From RGIG9041 sp045541455 (GTDB lineage Bacteria > Bacillota > Clostridia > Oscillospirales > QAKW01): a stretch of 8,144 nucleotides of DNA. Made by a program: the position numbers and the translations under genes. The stretch covers positions 1 to 8,144 of the forward strand of contig JAZQJA010000015.1 in the NCBI GenBank assembly GCA_045541455.1, read 5' to 3'. Positions 1 through 6,134 of the stretch are shown one piece after another; positions within the stretch are counted from its first letter, which is position 1; the number at the start of each line of letters is the position of its first letter. Below the pieces are notes generated by a model. It saw nothing but the letters and a program-made list of their open reading frames with translations, did not search any database and was not told the origin of the DNA.

Positions 1-90
1 ATTGGCGACAGAGTTCTTATTATGGAAACGAGACCGCTCTCCAAGGATAAACGTTGGCGCGTGGTTGAAATAATCGAAAAGGCTAAGTAG
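1..90 (+). CDS. rpsQ: 30S ribosomal protein S17, C-terminal part (5' end outside window)
   Basis: Frame 1 is open from the first base and encodes 29 residues ending in TAG at 88-90. The peptide starts IGDRVLIMETRPLSK and ends WRVVEIIEKAK, which matches the C-terminal beta strands of S17, a primary 16S rRNA-binding OB-fold protein of the small subunit. In particular, GD-V-I-E-RPLSK followed by WRVVEI is the family's C-terminal signature. Its position directly before rplN is the normal bacterial order. The N-terminal part, roughly two thirds of the protein, lies upstream of the window. The identification is firm despite the short length, because sequence and gene order agree. Confidence 0.93.
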   Translation: MGDRVLIMETRPLSKDKRWRVVEIIEKAK

Positions 91-96
91 TCTTAC

Positions 97-103
97 AAGG
101 AGG
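97..103 (+). promoter_or_regulatory. Shine-Dalgarno AAGGAGG that fixes the GTG start of rplN
   Basis: AAGGAGG lies 8 bases before GTG at 112. No in-frame ATG near the start would keep the conserved N-terminus (MIQ...YLKVADNTGA), so this strong site supports GTG as the true initiator. Confidence 0.85.
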
Positions 104-111
104 AAAACACT

Positions 112-480
112 GTGATACAACAACAGAGTTACCTCAAGGTTGCCGACAATACCGGTGCTAAAGAAATTATGTGCATCCGTGTTCTTGGAGGCTCCAGAAG
201 GAGGTATGCCAACATTGGCGACGTTATCGTGGCTTCTGTTAAAAAGGCCGCTCCCGGCGGTACTGTTAAGAAGGGCGATGTTGTTAAGGCCGTTGTAGTT
301 CGTTCTGCTAAGGGTCTTCGTCGTAGTGACGGCACATACATCAGATTTGACGAAAATGCGGCAGTTATTATCCGTGAGGACAAAAACCCCCGCGGCACCC
401 GTATTTTTGGACCTGTAGCCCGTGAGTTACGTGAGAAAGATTATACTAAGATTCTTTCTCTTGCTCCGGAAGTACTTTAA
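112..480 (+). CDS. rplN: 50S ribosomal protein L14
   Basis: This encodes L14, a 122-residue five-stranded beta-barrel protein that binds 23S rRNA and L19 and forms part of the bridge to the 30S subunit near the GTPase-factor face. The length equals the usual bacterial 122 aa. Family landmarks are ADNTGAKE at residues 11-18, the VVVRSAKGLRR segment at about 61-71, FDENAAVII at 79-87 and the C-terminal GTRIFGPVARELR at 95-107. The start is GTG, chosen because it sits 8 bases after a full AAGGAGG and gives the canonical N-terminus. It begins 21 bp after rpsQ and is followed 16 bp later by rplX, so it is cotranscribed within the spc cluster. An 89-residue reading frame on the opposite strand is a shadow of this gene. 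Confidence 0.98.
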   Translation: MIQQQSYLKVADNTGAKEIMCIRVLGGSRRRYANIGDVIVASVKKAAPGGTVKKGDVVKAVVVRSAKGLRRSDGTYIRFDENAAVIIREDKNPRGTRIFGPVARELREKDYTKILSLAPEVL

Positions 481-496
481 TGGGAGGTAAGTTAGA

Positions 497-820
497 ATGA
501 ATAAACTTCACATTAAAACAGGCGATACTGTAATTCTTCTTACAGGAGACAAAGAGGACCGCAAGAAGACCGGTAAGGTTCTTGAGGTTAGCCCAAAGGA
601 AGGCAAGGTTATTGTTGAAGGTCTTAACAAAGTTAAGAAACACGTTAAACCTCGCAAGGCTGGCGATCCTTCAGGCATTATTGAAACTGAAGGCGCAATC
701 TACGCTTGCAAATTGCAGGTAGTTTGCCCTAAATGTGACAAGCCAACACGCGTTGGTGCAAAGATCAACGAAGATGGCTCAAAAGATCGCGTTTGTAAAA
801 AATGCGGCGCAACTTTTTAA
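497..820 (+). CDS. rplX: 50S ribosomal protein L24, Cys4 zinc-ribbon form
   Basis: L24 is an assembly-initiator protein that binds domain I of 23S rRNA near the peptide exit tunnel. This copy is 107 aa. The N-terminal KOW domain spans about residues 4-40 (IKTGDTVILLTGDK, then GKVLEV), followed by the conserved EGLNKVKKHVKPRK at about 41-54 and GGI/EGAI-like strands. The C-terminal half carries two CxxC knuckles, CPKC at 77-80 and CKKC at 100-103, which would bind one zinc ion; E. coli and B. subtilis L24 lack these. The KOW loop reads TGDKEDRKKTGKV instead of the usual GKDKGKxGKV, so it is about two residues longer and lacks the central glycine. The ATG is 9 bases after GGGAGG (482-487). The identification is secure from sequence and position. 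Confidence 0.97.
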   Translation: MNKLHIKTGDTVILLTGDKEDRKKTGKVLEVSPKEGKVIVEGLNKVKKHVKPRKAGDPSGIIETEGAIYACKLQVVCPKCDKPTRVGAKINEDGSKDRVCKKCGATF

Positions 821-841
821 GAGATAAGGAGGACATGACTT

Positions 842-1381
842 ATGTCAACGCTTGGAAATGAATATAAAAATTCAGTTGCTCCTGCATTGATGACCAAATT
901 TGGCTATAAGAGCGTCATGCAGATTCCGAAGCTCGATAAGGTTGTAATCAATGTAGGCTGTGGTGAGGCAATCGCTAACTCAAAGGTTATCGATGCAATT
1001 ATCGCAGATTTAGGACTTATCACCGGTCAGAAGGCTATTCCTTGCCGCGCTAAGAAGTCTGTTGCGAACTTTAAGCTTCGTGCAGGTATGACAATCGGCG
1101 CAAAGGTTACCCTTCGTGGTGAAAAGATGTATGAATTTGTTGATCGTCTATTCAACGCTGCACTTCCACGTGTACGTGACTTCAGAGGTATCAACCCCAA
1201 CTCTTTCGACGGCCGCGGCAACTATGCAATGGGCGTTAAGGAACAGTTGATTTTCCCTGAAATCGAATATGATAAAATCGACAAGGTACGCGGTATGGAC
1301 ATTATGTTCGTAACTACCGCTAAGACAGATGAAGAGGCTCGTGAGCTTTTAACACTTATGGGCGCTCCGTTTGCGAAGTAA
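842..1381 (+). CDS. rplE: 50S ribosomal protein L5
   Basis: L5 binds 5S rRNA together with L18 and helps seat it in the central protuberance, where it contacts S13 of the small subunit. The 179-residue length is normal. Recognisable segments are the N-terminal IPKLDKVVINVGCGEA (about 28-43), the LITGQKAIPCRAKKSVANFKLR stretch (about 59-80) and the C-terminal FRGINPNSFDGRGNY...GVKEQLIFPEI block (about 114-141). The start ATG lies 9 bases after AAGGAGG at 826-832. A second ATG at 835 is out of frame, only 2 bases from the SD, and opens an 8-codon reading frame, so it was not used. L18 and S13, its physical partners, are encoded later in the same window. Confidence 0.98.
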   Translation: MSTLGNEYKNSVAPALMTKFGYKSVMQIPKLDKVVINVGCGEAIANSKVIDAIIADLGLITGQKAIPCRAKKSVANFKLRAGMTIGAKVTLRGEKMYEFVDRLFNAALPRVRDFRGINPNSFDGRGNYAMGVKEQLIFPEIEYDKIDKVRGMDIMFVTTAKTDEEARELLTLMGAPFAK

Positions 1382-1394
1382 GGAGTAAGGAATT

Positions 1395-1580
1395 ATGGCT
1401 AAAACATCTATGAAAGTTAAGCAGGCTCGTCCAGCTAAGTTTTCTACAAGAGAATACAACAGATGCAAAATCTGTGGCCGCCCCCACGCTTATCTTCGCA
1501 AGTACGGCATCTGCCGTATATGCTTCAGAGAACTTGCTTACAAAGGCGAGATCCCTGGTGTTAAGAAGGCAAGCTGGTAA
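1395..1580 (+). CDS. rpsZ: 30S ribosomal protein S14, short zinc-binding type (type Z)
   Basis: This is the 61-residue zinc-containing S14, a late-assembling protein of the 30S head located near S3, S10 and S19. The zinc ribbon is formed by CKIC at residues 24-27 and CRIC at 40-43, followed by the highly conserved FRELAYKGEIPGVKKASW C-terminus (44-61). The longer zinc-free S14 of proteobacteria (about 100 aa, usually called rpsN) has no such cysteines. Many Bacillota carry a second, zinc-independent copy elsewhere in the genome under Zur control; whether that holds here cannot be seen. The start codon is preceded by AAGGAG (1380-1385), which overlaps the rplE stop, and the gap is 13 bp. Confidence 0.97.
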   Translation: MAKTSMKVKQARPAKFSTREYNRCKICGRPHAYLRKYGICRICFRELAYKGEIPGVKKASW

Positions 1581-1609
1581 GGCGAAAATAGCTTAAGGAG
1601 GTTTACGGT

Positions 1610-2008
1610 ATGCAAATCACCGATACAATAGCTGATATGCTTACGAGAATTCGTAACGCATCTGCAGCAAAACACGATTCGGTAGATGTACCGGCGTCCA
1701 AAGTAAAGAAGGCAATTGCCCAGATTTTGCTTGACGAGGGTTACATCAGCAGCTTCACCGTCGAAGAAGACGGTAAGCAGGGCGTAATTCACATTGTGTT
1801 GAAGTACGGCCAGAACAAAGCACAGACCATCACAGGCATTCGCCGTGTATCAAAACCAGGTCTGCGCATCTACACAAACGTAGAGGATATGCCTAAGGTT
1901 ATGAAAGGCCTTGGTATAGCAATCCTTTCCACCTCTAAAGGAATTATGACAGACAAAGAAGCACGCAAAGCTAACGTTGGCGGCGAAGTGCTTGCTTATG
2001 TTTGGTAA
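1610..2008 (+). CDS. rpsH: 30S ribosomal protein S8
   Basis: S8 is a primary binder of helix 21 in the central domain of 16S rRNA and is important for assembly of the 30S platform. The protein is 132 aa, the normal size. It begins with the typical MQITDTIADMLTRIRNA (1-17) and carries the family signature GIAILSTSKGIMTDKEAR at 102-119, followed by the usual GGEVLAYVW end. A full AAGGAGG (1595-1601) sits 8 bases before ATG. In E. coli, S8 represses the spc operon by binding the mRNA at the start of rplE; I could not identify an equivalent structure by eye here, so control by this route is unproven in this organism. Confidence 0.98.
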   Translation: MQITDTIADMLTRIRNASAAKHDSVDVPASKVKKAIAQILLDEGYISSFTVEEDGKQGVIHIVLKYGQNKAQTITGIRRVSKPGLRIYTNVEDMPKVMKGLGIAILSTSKGIMTDKEARKANVGGEVLAYVW

Positions 2009-2013
2009 GGAGG
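2007..2013 (+). promoter_or_regulatory. Shine-Dalgarno AAGGAGG overlapping the rpsH stop; sets rplF start at 2023
   Basis: AAGGAGG begins inside the rpsH TAA (2006-2008) and ends 9 bases before ATG at 2023. A longer reading with a TTG at 2002 would start upstream of this site inside rpsH and add seven residues not found in L6 (MVRRCRV), so that start is rejected. Confidence 0.85.
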
Positions 2014-2022
2014 TGCAGGGTT

Positions 2023-2571
2023 ATGTCACGTATAGGTAAAAAGCCTATCACAATACCTGCAGGTGTTGAGGTTAAGCTTGACGGCAACACAGTTACCGTT
2101 AAGGGCGCTAAGGGTGAGCTTAGCTACACTCATAACGCAGACATCACCGTTGCAGTAGAGGGAAACGAAGTTATCGTTACCCGCCCAAGCGACGTTAAAG
2201 AGCATCGTTCTTTACACGGTCTTACACGTACACTTATCGCTAACATGGTTATCGGTGTATCTGAGGGTTACTCAAAGACACTTGACATCAACGGCGTAGG
2301 TTACCGTGCACAGAAACAGGGTAATAACCTTGTTATGAACTTGGGTTATTCACATCAGGTAATTATGCCTGAAGTTGAAGGAATTCACATTGAAGTACCA
2401 TCTGCTAACCAGATAGTTATCAGTGGTGCAGATAAGCAGTTGGTTGGCCAGTTTGCAGCTGACGTTCGTAAGAAGAGACCACCCGAACCATACAAGGGCA
2501 AGGGTATCAAATACTCTGACGAACACATCCGCCGCAAAGAAGGTAAGGCCGCTAAGGGCTCTAAGAAGTAA
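2023..2571 (+). CDS. rplF: 50S ribosomal protein L6
   Basis: L6 consists of two tandem beta-alpha folds and binds 23S rRNA close to the sarcin-ricin loop and the elongation-factor site. From ATG at 2023 the protein is 182 aa, within the usual 176-184 range, and opens with the canonical MSRIGKKPITIPAGVEV. The first domain covers about 1-80 and the second about 81-165. The signature RPPEPYKGKGIKYSDEHIRRKEGKA lies at about 152-176. The tail is lysine-rich. Two in-frame stops end the gene (TAA at 2569-2571, TAA at 2572-2574). Out-of-frame openings across its 3' end on both strands are shadows. It lies 14 bp after rpsH and 18 bp before rplR. Confidence 0.98.
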   Translation: MSRIGKKPITIPAGVEVKLDGNTVTVKGAKGELSYTHNADITVAVEGNEVIVTRPSDVKEHRSLHGLTRTLIANMVIGVSEGYSKTLDINGVGYRAQKQGNNLVMNLGYSHQVIMPEVEGIHIEVPSANQIVISGADKQLVGQFAADVRKKRPPEPYKGKGIKYSDEHIRRKEGKAAKGSKK

Positions 2572-2589
2572 TAAAGGAGTGTATGAAAG

Positions 2590-2949
2590 ATGGTTAGCAA
2601 ACCTAACAAAAATCAGGCTAGACTTAAGCGCCATGCCCGCGTTCGTGCAAAGATCAGCGGTACTGCTGCTTGTCCTCGCCTTGATGTATTCCGCTCCAAC
2701 AGCAATATATATGCCCAGCTTATCGATGACGTAAACGGTGTTACACTCGCAGCAGCCGGTTCTAACGAAAAAGATTTCGATTTGAACGGTGGCAACTGCG
2801 AAGGTGCACGCAAGGTTGGACAGTTAATCGCTGAACGCGCTGCTGCTAAAGGTATCACAGAGGTTGTTTTTGACCGCGGTGGTTACATTTATCACGGCCG
2901 TGTCAAGGAGCTTGCCGAAGGTGCCCGTGAGGGCGGCCTCAAGTTCTAA
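2590..2949 (+). CDS. rplR: 50S ribosomal protein L18
   Basis: L18 binds 5S rRNA and with L5 attaches it to the 50S central protuberance. The protein is 119 aa, with an arginine/lysine-rich N-terminus (residues 1-24: N..ARLKRHARVRAKI), the RLDVFRSNSNIYAQLIDD block (30-47), and the C-terminal signature FDRGGYIYHGRVKELAEGAREGGL (about 94-117). The start is the ATG at 2590, 10 bases after AAAGGAG (2573-2579). A nearer ATG at 2583 is only 3 bases from the SD and runs just four codons to a stop, so it does not encode L18. Its partner L5 is encoded about 1.2 kb upstream. Confidence 0.98.
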   Translation: MVSKPNKNQARLKRHARVRAKISGTAACPRLDVFRSNSNIYAQLIDDVNGVTLAAAGSNEKDFDLNGGNCEGARKVGQLIAERAAAKGITEVVFDRGGYIYHGRVKELAEGAREGGLKF

Positions 2950-2957
2950 GTAAGAAG

Positions 2958-2964
2958 AAGGAGG
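2958..2964 (+). promoter_or_regulatory. Shine-Dalgarno AAGGAGG that supports the TTG start of rpsE
   Basis: A perfect AAGGAGG ends 8 bases before TTG at 2973. The first in-frame ATG (3066) would remove the conserved N-terminal RNA-binding region of S5, so the strong site and TTG together define the start. Confidence 0.85.
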
Positions 2965-2972
2965 AAATACTT

Positions 2973-3476
2973 TTGGCTACAAATATTGACGCAACAACAT
3001 TAGATTTACAGGAACGCGTAGTTGCTATAAATCGTGTATCTAAGACCGTTAAGGGCGGCCGCATTATGAAATTCTCTGCTCTTGTAGTTGTTGGTGACGG
3101 CAACGGTATCGTAGGCTTCGGTCTCGGTAAAGCAGGTGAAGTTCCGGACGCTATCCGCAAGGGTATCGAAGATGCAAAGAAAAATCTTATTAAGGTTTCA
3201 CTTAAGGGAACTACAATCCCTCACGAAATTATTGGTGAATTTGGCGCAGGCCGCGTGCTTTTAAAACCCGCTGGCCCTGGTACCGGTGTTATCGCCGGTG
3301 GCGCAGTTCGTGCAGTTGTTGAGATGGTTGGTATTAAAGACATCCGTACAAAGGCACTTCGCTCAAATAATCCGTGCAATGTAGTTCGTGCAACAGTTGC
3401 AGGCCTTGCAGCTCTTCGTGACGCTAGCCAGGTTGCTGCAGTTCGTGGCAAAGACGTTAAAGAAATTATAGGTTAA
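2973..3476 (+). CDS. rpsE: 30S ribosomal protein S5 (TTG start)
   Basis: S5 sits at the mRNA entry side of the 30S subunit with S3 and S4, and affects decoding accuracy and mRNA unwinding. The product is 167 aa. The N-terminal S5 double-stranded-RNA-binding domain spans about 12-75, beginning LQERVVAINRVSKTVKGGR and followed by FSALVVVGDGNGIVGFG (34-50). The C-terminal domain has the FGAGRVLLKPAGPGTGVIAGGAVRAV core (about 90-115). The loop NRVSKTVKGGR (20-30), where spectinomycin-resistance mutations fall in E. coli, looks wild type. The start is TTG, supported by a perfect SD and by homology of the N-terminus. The gene lies 23 bp after rplR and 14 bp before rpmD. Confidence 0.97.
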   Translation: MATNIDATTLDLQERVVAINRVSKTVKGGRIMKFSALVVVGDGNGIVGFGLGKAGEVPDAIRKGIEDAKKNLIKVSLKGTTIPHEIIGEFGAGRVLLKPAGPGTGVIAGGAVRAVVEMVGIKDIRTKALRSNNPCNVVRATVAGLAALRDASQVAAVRGKDVKEIIG

Positions 3477-3490
3477 GGAGGAGCAGCACT

Positions 3491-3688
3491 ATGGCAACAA
3501 AGAAAAAGGCTGCCGGCCTTACTGTAAAACTCGTAAAGAGCACAATTGGTTCTAAAAAGGACCAGATCGCAACCGTAGAATCTTTAGGTCTTCGTAAGGT
3601 TGGCGATGTTAAGGTTCAGCCTGACAACGCTCAAACCAGAGGTAAAGTAAACAAGGTATCACACCTTGTAAAGATTATTGAAGGCTAA
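3491..3688 (+). CDS. rpmD: 50S ribosomal protein L30
   Basis: L30 is a small 50S protein with a beta-alpha-beta-alpha-beta fold that binds 23S rRNA. This copy is 65 aa, slightly longer than the usual 58-62 because of a short basic leader (MATKKKAAG) before the conserved LTVKLVKSTIGSKKDQ (10-25). The core TVESLGLRKVGDV (28-40) and the end HLVKIIEG (58-65) are typical. AAGGAGG (3475-3481) overlaps the rpsE TAA and lies 9 bases before ATG. After this gene comes the first relatively wide gap in the cluster, which contains an inverted repeat. Confidence 0.96.
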   Translation: MATKKKAAGLTVKLVKSTIGSKKDQIATVESLGLRKVGDVKVQPDNAQTRGKVNKVSHLVKIIEG

Positions 3689-3702
3689 TTAAAGATTTTA
3701 CA

Positions 3703-3723
3703 TGGTGACTTTAAACGTCACTA
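3703..3723 (+). promoter_or_regulatory. Inverted repeat (possible RNA hairpin or operator) between rpmD and rplO
   Basis: TGGTGAC (3703-3709) can pair with GTCACTA (3717-3723) across a 7-base loop, giving a 7-bp stem with one G-U pair. CTAATTAA occurs on both sides, at 3685-3692 and 3721-3728. No T-run follows, so it is not a standard intrinsic terminator. TTTACA (3697-3702) and ACTAAT (3720-3725), spaced by 17 bases, loosely resemble a sigma-A promoter that would drive rplO-secY, with the stem lying between them. The -10 match is poor at its second position. The structure is visible; any function is inference. Confidence 0.4.
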
Positions 3724-3745
3724 ATTAAGCAAGGAGGTGCGAACA

Positions 3746-4186
3746 ATGAAATTGCATGAATTATCTCCCGCAGTTGGTTCTACAAAAGAATCAAAGCGTA
3801 TAGGCAGAGGTCATGGTTCCGGCAACGGTAAAACTGCCGGCAAGGGTCACAAGGGTCAAAAGGCTCGTGCTGGTCACGGCATGAGAATTGGCTTTGAAGG
3901 TGGTCAGATGCCACTTCAGAGACGTGTACCAAAGCGTGGCTTTAACAACATTTTCGCTGAAGAATGGATTGCAATCAACGTAGCAGCCCTCGAGGTATTT
4001 GAGGATGGCGCTACTGTTGACGCAGCAGCTTTAGCAGAAAAGAACATCATTAAAAAGGCTGACAAGCCTGTAAAGGTTTTGGGCAACGGCAAGCTTACAA
4101 AGAAGCTTACAGTTAACCTTAACGCATTCTCTGCATCGGCCGCAGAAAAAATTAACGCTGCAGGTGGAAAGGCAGAGGTGATTTGA
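3746..4186 (+). CDS. rplO: 50S ribosomal protein L15
   Basis: L15 is a late-assembling 50S protein whose long basic N-terminal extension threads into 23S rRNA. From ATG at 3746 it is 146 aa, the standard size. The N-terminus MKLHELSPAVGSTKESKRIGRG is followed by the glycine/lysine-rich segment HGSGNGKTAGKGHKGQKARAG (about 23-43) and GFEGGQMPLQRRVPKRGF (49-66). The C-terminal globular domain ends with VLGNGKLTKKLTVNLNAFSASA and NAAGGKAEVI. AAGGAGG (3731-3737) lies 8 bases before this ATG. A GTG at 3737 would add three residues but overlaps the SD itself, so it was rejected. The gene ends in TGA at 4184-4186, two bases before the secY ATG. Confidence 0.97.
   Translation: MKLHELSPAVGSTKESKRIGRGHGSGNGKTAGKGHKGQKARAGHGMRIGFEGGQMPLQRRVPKRGFNNIFAEEWIAINVAALEVFEDGATVDAAALAEKNIIKKADKPVKVLGNGKLTKKLTVNLNAFSASAAEKINAAGGKAEVI
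4175..4182 (+). promoter_or_regulatory. Ribosome binding site GAGGTGAT inside the end of rplO, serving secY
   Basis: GAGGTGAT matches the extended anti-SD complement (GGAGGTGAT) and overlaps the last codons of rplO. Its GAGG core is 10 bases from ATG at 4189 but only 4 from TTG at 4183, which favours the ATG as the secY start. The arrangement suggests translational coupling between rplO and secY. Confidence 0.7.
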
Positions 4187-4188
4187 GA

Positions 4189-5484
4189 ATGTTGGAAACT
4201 TTAAAAAATGCTTGGAGAGTCAAAGAGCTTAGAAGCAAGATTCTCTTCACACTTTTTGTTATCGTAATTTTCCGCATTGGCTCATACATTCCAGTTCCGT
4301 ACGTAGACTTTTCTGCATTGAAGAACGCATTTGTTCACGCTGGTACAGAAAGCGGTGTAAATGAGTTCTTCAGCTACTTGTCAATACTTACAGGTGGCGG
4401 TCTAGAATACGGTGCTATATTCGCAATGTCTATCACCCCTTACATTAACGCATCAATTATTATTCAGTTGCTTTGCGTAGCAATCCCATACCTCGAGCGT
4501 CTTTCAAAAGAAGGCGAAGAGGGACAGAAAAAGCTTGCTACTATTACTCGTTACACAACAGTAATTTTGGCGCTTATTCAGGGTATTGCCTACTACTTCT
4601 ATTTGGAAGCAAGCGGCTTCTTGAGCGTTACAAGCGGCTTATGGTTTGCAGCAATTGTTATAGTTTTAACCTTTACTGCAGGTTCAGCTGTGGTGATGTG
4701 GCTTGGCGAACAAATCGACGTTAAAGGTATCGGCAACGGTATTTCAGTATTGCTTTTCGCGGGTATTCTTTCTCGCGGACCTCAAGCAGCAGAAGCATTG
4801 TTGTTATACTGGCAGCAAGAACAATACGTTGCAGTAATTGGTATCGTTATTGCATTCTTGGCTGTTATCGCATTCATCGTTTGGATGACACATGCAGAAC
4901 GTCGTATTCCTGTTCAGTATGCAAAACGTGTTGTTGGTAACAAGATGTATGGCGGTCAGAATACACATATTCCGATCAAGGTTAATATGTCTGGTGTAAT
5001 GCCTGTAATCTTTGCATCATCAATCTTGATGCTCCCAACAATGATTTTGAGCTTTACTGACACAAATATGATTGATTTACCTTTCTGGAAAGATGCAATG
5101 GCACTTTTCACAACACAAGGTATCTTCTACGCAGTGATTTATTTTATAATGATTATTGCATTTGCTTACTTCTATGCAACAATTCAGTTTAATCCCGTAG
5201 AAATGGCAAACAATCTCCGTAAAAACGGCGGCGCGGTTCCCGGTATCAGACCTGGCAAGCCCACTTCCGATTTTATTTCAAAAATCTTGTCAAGAATAAC
5301 CTTGATGGGCGCTCTCTTCTTGAGCGTAATCGCAATTCTTCCTATCATTGTAGGTAACGTTGGTGGTATCAACATTTCACTTGGTGGTACATCAGTACTT
5401 ATTATGGTTGGTGTTGCACTTGACACAGTAAACAATCTTGAGTCTCAAATGATGATGCGTCATTATAAGGGATTCTTAGATTAA
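4189..5484 (+). CDS. secY: Preprotein translocase channel subunit SecY
   Basis: SecY is the membrane pore of the SecYEG translocon, passing unfolded preproteins driven by SecA and inserting membrane proteins from ribosomes. From ATG at 4189 it is 431 aa, the normal length. The ten expected membrane segments can be placed roughly: TM1 17-35, the plug and TM2 about 57-98 (with ITPYINASIIIQLL), TM3 118-138, TM4 150-172, TM5 180-198, TM6 215-235, TM7 268-288, TM8 311-330, TM9 366-388, TM10 396-414. The cytosolic C4 loop has ERRIPVQYAKR (237-247), and the C5 loop has GIRPGKPT (352-359), whose arginine corresponds to the E. coli residue needed for SecA-driven transport. It follows rplO by two bases. 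A TTG start at 4183 overlapping the rplO stop is possible but has poor SD spacing. Confidence 0.97.
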   Translation: MLETLKNAWRVKELRSKILFTLFVIVIFRIGSYIPVPYVDFSALKNAFVHAGTESGVNEFFSYLSILTGGGLEYGAIFAMSITPYINASIIIQLLCVAIPYLERLSKEGEEGQKKLATITRYTTVILALIQGIAYYFYLEASGFLSVTSGLWFAAIVIVLTFTAGSAVVMWLGEQIDVKGIGNGISVLLFAGILSRGPQAAEALLLYWQQEQYVAVIGIVIAFLAVIAFIVWMTHAERRIPVQYAKRVVGNKMYGGQNTHIPIKVNMSGVMPVIFASSILMLPTMILSFTDTNMIDLPFWKDAMALFTTQGIFYAVIYFIMIIAFAYFYATIQFNPVEMANNLRKNGGAVPGIRPGKPTSDFISKILSRITLMGALFLSVIAILPIIVGNVGGINISLGGTSVLIMVGVALDTVNNLESQMMMRHYKGFLD

Positions 5485-5495
5485 GGAGTATTAGA

Positions 5496-6131
5496 ATGAA
5501 GCTCATACTTTTAGGAGCACCTGGTGCCGGTAAAGGTACTCAGGCAGAGGTAATCTCTGAAAAATACAATATTCCTACCATCTCGACCGGCAACATTATT
5601 CGTGCTGCACTTAAAAACGGTACACAGATGGGCTTAAAGGCTAAGGCTTATATCGACAGCGGCAGATTGGTTCCGGATGATGTCGTAATCGGCATCATTA
5701 AGGAACGTCTTGCCGAAGACGATTGCCAAAATGGCTTTATACTTGATGGCTTTCCACGCACAATTCCACAAGCCGAAGCGCTTGACAGCATGAACGTTAG
5801 CATTGACGCTGCGCTATCTTTAGAAGTTAGCGATCGTGAAATCGTAAAACGTATGTCAGGCCGCCGTGTTTGTGAAAAGTGTGGCGCAAGCTATCACACC
5901 GAGTATAAAAAGCCAAAAACAGAGGGAATTTGTGACGGTTGTGGCGCTCCACTTATTATCCGTAAAGATGATGAGCCCGACACTGTGCTTGATAGACTCG
6001 ATATCTATCACAAGCAGACTGAGCCACTCAAAAGCTATTACAAAAACCAGGGCAAGCTGATTACCGTAGAGGGTCAGCCAAAGGTTGAGGACACAACCAA
6101 GTTGGTACTCGACACTTTGTCGGAGATATAA
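5496..6131 (+). CDS. adk: Adenylate kinase with Cys4 LID domain
   Basis: Adenylate kinase interconverts ATP + AMP and 2 ADP in the cytosol and sets the cell's adenylate balance. The protein is 211 aa, the long form with a full LID. The P-loop GAPGAGKGT is at residues 8-16, the AMP-binding STGNIIR at 30-36, and the FILDGFPRT motif at 81-89. The LID spans about 120-160 and carries two pairs of cysteines, CEKC at 126-129 and CDGC at 146-149. In Gram-positive enzymes these bind a structural zinc. The conserved DEPDTVLDRLDIYHKQTEPL follows (159-178). ATG lies 7 bases after AAGGAG (5483-5488), which overlaps the secY stop. A secY-adk-map order is usual in Bacillota. Confidence 0.97.
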   Translation: MKLILLGAPGAGKGTQAEVISEKYNIPTISTGNIIRAALKNGTQMGLKAKAYIDSGRLVPDDVVIGIIKERLAEDDCQNGFILDGFPRTIPQAEALDSMNVSIDAALSLEVSDREIVKRMSGRRVCEKCGASYHTEYKKPKTEGICDGCGAPLIIRKDDEPDTVLDRLDIYHKQTEPLKSYYKNQGKLITVEGQPKVEDTTKLVLDTLSEI

Positions 6132-6134
6132 GCT

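Noticed and set aside
129..398. 89-codon open frame on the minus strand inside rplN
   Set aside because: It lies wholly within a clearly coding gene on the other strand, shows no recognisable family and no convincing ribosome binding site. It is a shadow.
835..861. Eight-codon reading frame overlapping the rplE start
   Set aside because: The ATG is 2 bases from the SD, giving implausible initiation, and nothing suggests a functional leader peptide.
820..870. Possible S8 autoregulatory site at the rplX-rplE junction, as in E. coli
   Set aside because: No helix-21-like stem with the expected internal loop was recognisable by eye. A covariance search would be needed to claim it.
2002..2022. 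Upstream TTG extension of rplF adding MVRRCRV
   Set aside because: The TTG is inside rpsH and upstream of the SD, and L6 proteins begin MSRIGKKP, encoded from ATG at 2023.
2583..2597. Four-codon mini reading frame (MKDG) overlapping the rplR start
   Set aside because: Its ATG is only 3 bases from the SD, too close for good initiation. It is most likely a chance ATG; the L18 start at 2590 has proper spacing.
2423..2734. 103-codon out-of-frame + strand opening across the rplF-rplR junction
   Set aside because: It overlaps two certain ribosomal protein genes in a different frame and has no plausible protein signature.
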